Source of the DNA: Anaerolineaceae bacterium
GTDB lineage: Bacteria > Chloroflexota > Anaerolineae > Anaerolineales > Anaerolineaceae
Direction of reading: 5' to 3'
NCBI GenBank assembly: GCA_003158355.1
Contig: PMIV01000114.1
Coordinates: 1-8,200 of the forward strand
Length of the DNA: 8,200 nt
Shown piece after piece: positions 5,477 to 8,200 of this stretch. A program made the position numbers and the translations under genes. Below the pieces are notes generated by a model. That model had not been told where the DNA came from. It did not search any database and worked only from the letters and a program-made list of their open reading frames with translations. Numbering within the stretch: position 1 is the first letter of the stretch; every line of letters begins with the position of its first letter.

Positions 5477-6766
5477 TTAGCCTGCCAAAACTGGTTCTTC
5501 CTCTACCACTTCCACTTTCATTTTTGCCCTGTCCAGTTCGAGCACCTGCGGGATGAAGAAGCCGCTCAGGCCCAACAAAATTGTGACCGCGCCACTCACC
5601 CAGAACCAGGTCTGCAAACTGGTGGCTTTGACCACCGGGGCCGAGATCAGCAGGCCCACAGGCATCATGGCCGCGCAAATGCTGCTGACGAAACTCATCA
5701 CTCGGCCCTGGATTTCGGGCGGAACCTTGCTTTGCATCAGTGCCTGCATCGGTCCGTTCGCCATTGGCATCATGAAACCAAACAGGGCAGTCCCTGCCAC
5801 AGCCAGCGGGAAAAGACCTGCCGGAACGACCCCGACCAGCATGATGCCCAGACCAATGCCCATCACACCGAACATGCTGGTGACCACCTTGTTTTTAAAT
5901 CCGCCCCAGATCCCCAGCAGTACACCGCCAACGACAATTCCGATCCCCATCATGGAATCCAGCAGGCTTAATTCCCAGACTCCTTTTTTGAAATACTGGG
6001 TGACCAAAAGAGGCATCAATGAATCGGTCGGCACCAGAACAAGGTTGATGAATGCAGCCACCCCTGCCAGGATCAGCAATCCCGGCCAGGATTTCATGAA
6101 ATTGAATCCCTCTTCCATGTCTTTGAGGACAACCTTGAGATTGACTTTAGAAGCCTCGCTGCTGCGTTCCGGTTGAGGCACCATGATGAAGAACAGCGGG
6201 GTAATGGCAATGACGGCAGTGATGATATCAATGGAGATTACCTGATAAAAAGCCAGCAAAGTCATTAACAATGCTCCCAGAGGAGGAGCCACAATGTTCA
6301 GGCTGCCGCGGATAGCCTGATTGATGCCGGCGACCCGTGAAAGATGCTCTTCCGGAACCATCAGCGAAGTGGAAGAGGACATGGCCGGCCACTGAAAAAT
6401 TCCGCCGATGGAGCGCAAGAAGAGCACCACAAATATTTCCCAAACCTGAACCTGGTTGAGTGCGAACAACACCGCCAGAATGAGGGTGAAGAAAGCCGTC
6501 GCACCGTCTGAAAGGATCATCACAATGCGCCGGTTCCAGCGGTCCACCAAAGCGCCGGCAAACGGCGCCAGCACCACCTCAGGCAGGACTGACATCAGCG
6601 TGGCGGTGGTCAAGATCACCGCTGAACCCGTCTTCTGGGTCAAATACCAGACCAGAGCAAATTGCACCAGACTGCTGCCCAGCAAGGAGAATAACTGCGC
6701 GCTCCAAATGGGCAGGAATTTTTTCATCCATTGATTGGATACTGCTTGTTTTACTTCGTTTTCCAT
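5477..6766 (-). CDS. MFS exporter, MefA/enterobactin-exporter-like (MFS_3) group
   Basis: The 429-residue membrane protein has the pattern of a 12-helix major facilitator. Motif A is clear between helices 2 and 3 (GALVDRWNRR, 71-80, with Asp75). A charged central loop spans about 198-228, and the second-half counterpart PPEIQGRVMS (349-358) is typical of the MFS_3 group that includes macrolide exporters. The N-terminal WSAQLFSLLGSSLVQFALVW also fits. These proteins expel drugs, siderophores or metabolites using the proton gradient; the substrate here is unknown, and resistance should not be assumed. ATG 6766 is preceded by AAGGA nine bases away. The gene lies 86 bases downstream of the SHOCT-like gene on the same strand, with an inverted repeat in the gap, so it may belong to the same operon or have its own operator. 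Confidence 0.92.
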   Translation of the reverse strand: MENEVKQAVSNQWMKKFLPIWSAQLFSLLGSSLVQFALVWYLTQKTGSAVILTTATLMSVLPEVVLAPFAGALVDRWNRRIVMILSDGATAFFTLILAVLFALNQVQVWEIFVVLFLRSIGGIFQWPAMSSSTSLMVPEEHLSRVAGINQAIRGSLNIVAPPLGALLMTLLAFYQVISIDIITAVIAITPLFFIMVPQPERSSEASKVNLKVVLKDMEEGFNFMKSWPGLLILAGVAAFINLVLVPTDSLMPLLVTQYFKKGVWELSLLDSMMGIGIVVGGVLLGIWGGFKNKVVTSMFGVMGIGLGIMLVGVVPAGLFPLAVAGTALFGFMMPMANGPMQALMQSKVPPEIQGRVMSFVSSICAAMMPVGLLISAPVVKATSLQTWFWVSGAVTILLGLSGFFIPQVLELDRAKMKVEVVEEEPVLAG

Positions 6767-6799
6767 TTCTGTTTTTCCTTAAAAATTGCAGCGTGAATT

Positions 6800-6822
6800 T
6801 AAACGGAGTGTGCGTCCGTTTA
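6800..6822. promoter_or_regulatory. Inverted repeat upstream of the MFS gene, possible operator
   Basis: TAAACGGA (6800-6807) and TCCGTTTA (6815-6822) are perfect 8-bp arms separated by seven bases, 34 bases before the MFS start codon. The size and spacing suit a dimeric repressor such as those of the TetR or MarR type that often control exporters. In the minus-strand reading no T-run follows the hairpin, so it is not a standard terminator. An mRNA-stabilising hairpin is the alternative. Confidence 0.45.
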
Positions 6823-6852
6823 TAAAAAAACTGATGATCGAATTACCGGGAT

Positions 6853-7257
6853 TTATTCGATGTAGACTTCTACGTGCTCACCATCTTTATCATCAAAGAC
6901 GTCGACGATCTTTCCGGTTCTGCCGCTGGCCAGTGCTTCAACCAACCGTTCGGCATTCAGCCCCTCCACTTCGGGAGAAAACTTCATGCCCATGCGCAGA
7001 CCGGCATTGACCATCCCCAGCGGCAGACGAATATTGGCTCGCACCTTGCCGCTGACGATATCCGAAACGCGCACCCGGAAAAACCGTCCGCTCAACCCCG
7101 AAATATTCTCGCCGCTGACCGCACCGGCATTATTCTCGCGCCCGCCGGGTTTTGAGCTGGCCTCCAGCGCTTTGAGCAGTTCGGCGGCCATCTCAGGAGT
7201 GATCTTGCCCTCCTGAACCATTTTCAATACCTTTACACGTTCTTCAGAGGTGACTAT
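6853..7257 (-). CDS. SHOCT-like domain protein, probable non-standard ATA start
   Basis: Starting at ATA 7257 gives 134 residues, read here as Met1-Val2-TSEERVKV. Residues 3-31 form the SHOCT-like helix pair (TSEERVKVLKMVQEGKIT, then AAELLKAL), a short linker covers about 32-57, and a C-terminal domain (58-134) contains GRFFRVRVSDIVSGKVR, IRLPLGMVNAGLRMG and the ending EHVEVYIE. Such proteins commonly follow DUF2089 genes; their function is not established. The reading frame has no ATG, GTG or TTG until TTG 7227 and ATG 7221, both inside the conserved helix. ATA 7257 overlaps the upstream stop as ATAG and has a perfect GGAGGTGA three bases before it, so it is my preferred start. The alternatives are TTG 7227 (124 residues) or entry by frameshift from the upstream gene. 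Identity of the gene is secure, the start is not. Confidence 0.85.
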   Translation of the reverse strand: MVTSEERVKVLKMVQEGKITPEMAAELLKALEASSKPGGRENNAGAVSGENISGLSGRFFRVRVSDIVSGKVRANIRLPLGMVNAGLRMGMKFSPEVEGLNAERLVEALASGRTGKIVDVFDDKDGEHVEVYIE

Positions 7258-7685
7258 TTTTCACCTCCGTTCGCTTCATCCACGGCAGGTTCGCTGCCTT
7301 TTTCACCGCGCAGGCGCGCCTGGGCTTCTTCCCAAGTGATCTTGCCCTGGTCGAGGTCTTCGAGGATCTGGCGGCGGTCTTCCGCAGATAACGGCATGGA
7401 GAGATCATCTTTGCCCGGTTCATACCCCAGGGCGCGCACAATTTCATTCAGACGGTTGCGCAGGGTGGGATAGGACAGCTTCATTTCTTCTTCCATGCGG
7501 TTCAGCTTCCCTTCACAGCGGACAAAGGTAAGCAAAAACTGCATCTGTTCCGGGCTCAAATGCCCAAAGGGGGTATGTTCAGGAACAAAATGACCTTCAA
7601 TGGACGTATTGCAATTGACACAATATAACCGGGTAACAGCCAAATCGGCCCCGCAAACCGGACATTTATTCAAAATTTTATTCAT
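7254..7685 (-). CDS. DUF2089 family zinc-ribbon and HTH-like protein
   Basis: The 143-residue protein begins with a zinc ribbon, CPVCG (8-12) and CVNCN (22-26). A DUF2089 core with a helix-turn-helix-like stretch follows at about 62-88 (NRMEEEMKLSYPTLRNRLNE), then a SHOCT-like helix pair at 100-126 (SAEDRRQILEDLDQGKITWE). The acidic, disordered tail ends in GGEK. Members are thought to be transcriptional regulators, but none is well characterised to my knowledge. ATG 7685 is chosen because GGAGA stands seven bases upstream and the zinc ribbon starts at once; an in-frame TTG or ATG-like extension to 7730 would run into the AT-rich promoter region. Its stop TAG overlaps the ATA start of the next gene, and it probably heads an operon served by the tandem promoters upstream. 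Confidence 0.9.
   Translation of the reverse strand: MNKILNKCPVCGADLAVTRLYCVNCNTSIEGHFVPEHTPFGHLSPEQMQFLLTFVRCEGKLNRMEEEMKLSYPTLRNRLNEIVRALGYEPGKDDLSMPLSAEDRRQILEDLDQGKITWEEAQARLRGEKGSEPAVDEANGGEK
7261..7268 (-). promoter_or_regulatory. Strong Shine-Dalgarno inside the end of the DUF2089 gene
   Basis: GGAGGTGA on the minus strand is a full eight-base match to the usual anti-SD. From its GGAGG core to ATA 7257 there are six bases, the best spacing for initiation. It is about 34 bases from TTG 7227, too far to serve that codon. This site decides the start choice of the SHOCT-like gene and implies translational coupling. Confidence 0.7.
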
Positions 7686-7713
7686 AAAATTCTCTCCATA
7701 AAAACTTTGCTTT

Positions 7714-7740
7714 ATTTTATCAAAAATCAAATTAAATCAA
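7714..7740 (-). promoter_or_regulatory. Proximal promoter (P1) of the DUF2089 operon
   Basis: On the minus strand, TTGATT (7740-7735) and TAAAAT (7719-7714) are separated by 15 bases, slightly short of the ideal 17. A start near 7707 would give a leader of about 22 bases with the GGAGA ribosome site. The unit lies in a direct repeat (7712-7745) that matches 7763-7797. Confidence 0.5.
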
Positions 7741-7764
7741 TACTTTATGATCATTTATAAAGTT

Positions 7765-7792
7765 ATTTTATCATAATATTAATTTAAGTCAA
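7765..7792 (-). promoter_or_regulatory. Distal promoter (P2) of the DUF2089 operon
   Basis: On the minus strand, TTGACT (7792-7787) and TAAAAT (7770-7765) are separated by 16 bases, a good housekeeping-type promoter. It is a near copy of P1 placed about 51 bases upstream, and transcripts from it would run through P1. Confidence 0.6.
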
Positions 7793-7797
7793 TACTT

Positions 7798-7835
7798 ATT
7801 AAATAATATTGAATATTGTTTAGATATTATTTAAT
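7798..7835. repeat. 12-bp AT-only inverted repeat upstream of P2
   Basis: ATTAAATAATAT (7798-7809) and ATATTATTTAAT (7824-7835) are perfect complements around a 14-base spacer. The right edge of P2's -35 box is six bases away, which suits a regulator-binding site. A stem made only of A-T pairs with no following T-run is a poor terminator for the upstream gene. Confidence 0.5.
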
Positions 7836-7859
7836 TTTCAAAAGGTTTTACTTAATTTT

Positions 7860-8200
7860 CTACTCTTTTGACTCAACAAACGCTCTTTCCCCCTTGATAA
7901 ACCAGTGTCCCTTGCGGTCACCGGCATCTTTAGGCGCCCGGTCGAAATAGATCTCGAAAATTCGCCCGCCGGCCACCGTCACACAGAATGAATAGCGCCC
8001 CACACCCCACGAGCCAACCTTTGTGGCAGATTGGAGGTGCTGAGGCTGTATATTGCGCGCCGATTTACCGAGGCGGTTGAAATCCTGCTCTTCGCTGAGC
8101 ATCTCTGCGATCTGGTATGTCTCCCCGCGCCAGACGAAGGCCTGCGGGCAAGGCGGCCGTTTTTCGTAAACCGGTGGCTCGGCAAAAGTAACCTCAATCG
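7860..8200 (-). CDS. Conserved hypothetical protein, DUF6504-like (5' end missing)
   Basis: The frame is open to the window edge and ends with TAG at 7862-7860; 113 residues are visible and the start codon lies outside. Features include QAFVWRGETYQI near the start of the visible part, WGVGRYSFCVTVAGGRIFEI, then YFDRAPKDAGDRKGHWFIKG near the C-terminus. The pattern of a WRG-x-x-Y strand, an R-Y-x-F/Y-x-V strand, a GG-x-x-(F/Y)-(E/D)-(I/L)-Y-(F/Y)-DR strand and a closing W-F suggests the DUF6504 family of small beta-rich proteins of unknown function. A reading that starts at the internal ATG 8102 would discard the conserved FVWRG segment, so I treat it as internal. It is transcribed toward the DUF2089 gene but is separated from it by the AT-rich region. 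The coding call is firm, the family call moderate. Confidence 0.75.
   Translation of the reverse strand, partial: IEVTFAEPPVYEKRPPCPQAFVWRGETYQIAEMLSEEQDFNRLGKSARNIQPQHLQSATKVGSWGVGRYSFCVTVAGGRIFEIYFDRAPKDAGDRKGHWFIKGERAFVESKE

Larger units (their letters stand above)
7712..7797. repeat. Tandem direct repeat, two copies with a period of about 51 bp
   Basis: Copy A (7712-7745) and copy B (7763-7797) share TTATTTTATCA at the left end exactly (7712-7722, 7763-7773) and TTAAATCAATACTT against TTAAGTCAATACTT at the right end (7732-7745, 7784-7797; 13 of 14). The middles, 9 and 10 bases, differ. Each copy contains a complete minus-strand promoter. Between them sit ATGATCAT (7747-7754) and the CTTTAT/ATAAAG dyad (7743-7748, 7757-7762). 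Confidence 0.65.
7686..7859. other. Very AT-rich intergenic regulatory region
   Basis: This 174-bp gap holds the ribosome site, the tandem promoters and the AT-only inverted repeat. Bases 7721-7860 contain 19 G or C in 140 (about 14%), while the genes on both sides are clearly more than half G+C. No open reading frame of note and no RNA gene is visible in it. Confidence 0.8.

Noticed and set aside
5553..6176. Long plus-strand open frame opposite the MFS gene
   Set aside because: It is the complement of membrane-helix codons; the protein is low-complexity Pro/Thr/Ile-rich without a family pattern or ribosome site.
6800..6822. Inverted repeat as terminator of the SHOCT-like gene
   Set aside because: On the minus strand the T-run precedes the hairpin and no T-run follows it directly.
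7254..7730. Longer version of the DUF2089 protein starting at 7730
   Set aside because: The extra 15 residues come from AT-rich promoter DNA, lack a ribosome site and have no family match; ATG 7685 has a proper SD.
7798..7835. AT-only inverted repeat as terminator of the DUF6504-like gene
   Set aside because: The stem has no G-C pair and is not followed by a T-run on the minus strand; an operator role is more plausible.
1..8200. CRISPR arrays, tRNA genes, insertion sequences, phage or known defence genes
   Set aside because: No regularly spaced repeats, tRNA-like cloverleaf, transposase/integrase motifs or defence-family motifs were seen on either strand.

Overview
The window looks like chromosomal DNA of a Chloroflexota bacterium, most probably an Anaerolineae member. 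This is inferred from gene content and style: two lipoproteins with long Ser/Thr/Pro linkers, a zinc-ribbon DUF2089 protein next to a SHOCT-like protein, an M32 carboxypeptidase, and a CCTCACCCC/GGGGTGAGG palindromic repeat of a kind I recall as common in that phylum. No rRNA or marker gene is present to prove it. I see no tRNA, CRISPR array, transposase or phage gene.

Plus strand, 1-4737: the 3' end of a MacB/FtsX-type ABC transporter permease; a lipoprotein with an SH3-like domain; a short D-3-phosphoglycerate dehydrogenase type enzyme without an ACT domain; an M32 (Taq-type) metallocarboxypeptidase ending in a clear intrinsic terminator; and a lipoprotein with two Ig-like domains. The dehydrogenase and the second lipoprotein share an unusual start arrangement: TGTAAAAT, six bases, then ATG, with no Shine-Dalgarno sequence. 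This is what leaderless transcription would look like.

Minus strand, 8200-4759, read right to left: the 3' part of a DUF6504-like conserved protein; a 174-bp intergenic region of about 14% G+C holding two near-identical promoter-like units and a 12-bp AT-only inverted repeat; a DUF2089 zinc-ribbon/HTH protein; a SHOCT-like protein overlapping it; an MFS exporter with an inverted repeat in front of it; a 54-bp palindromic repeat; and an isoprenylcysteine methyltransferase-family membrane protein. The two strands converge tail to tail with only 21 bp between stop codons (4738-4758).

The most notable region is the minus-strand DUF2089/SHOCT/MFS locus. It looks like a small regulatory module plus an exporter. 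The SHOCT-like gene has no ATG, GTG or TTG where its conserved domain begins. An ideal Shine-Dalgarno sequence instead points at an ATA codon that overlaps the upstream TAG stop, which suggests either a rare start codon or a frameshift-coupled product. I found no clear evidence for a wholly new multi-gene system; the candidate novelties are mainly in gene expression and regulation.
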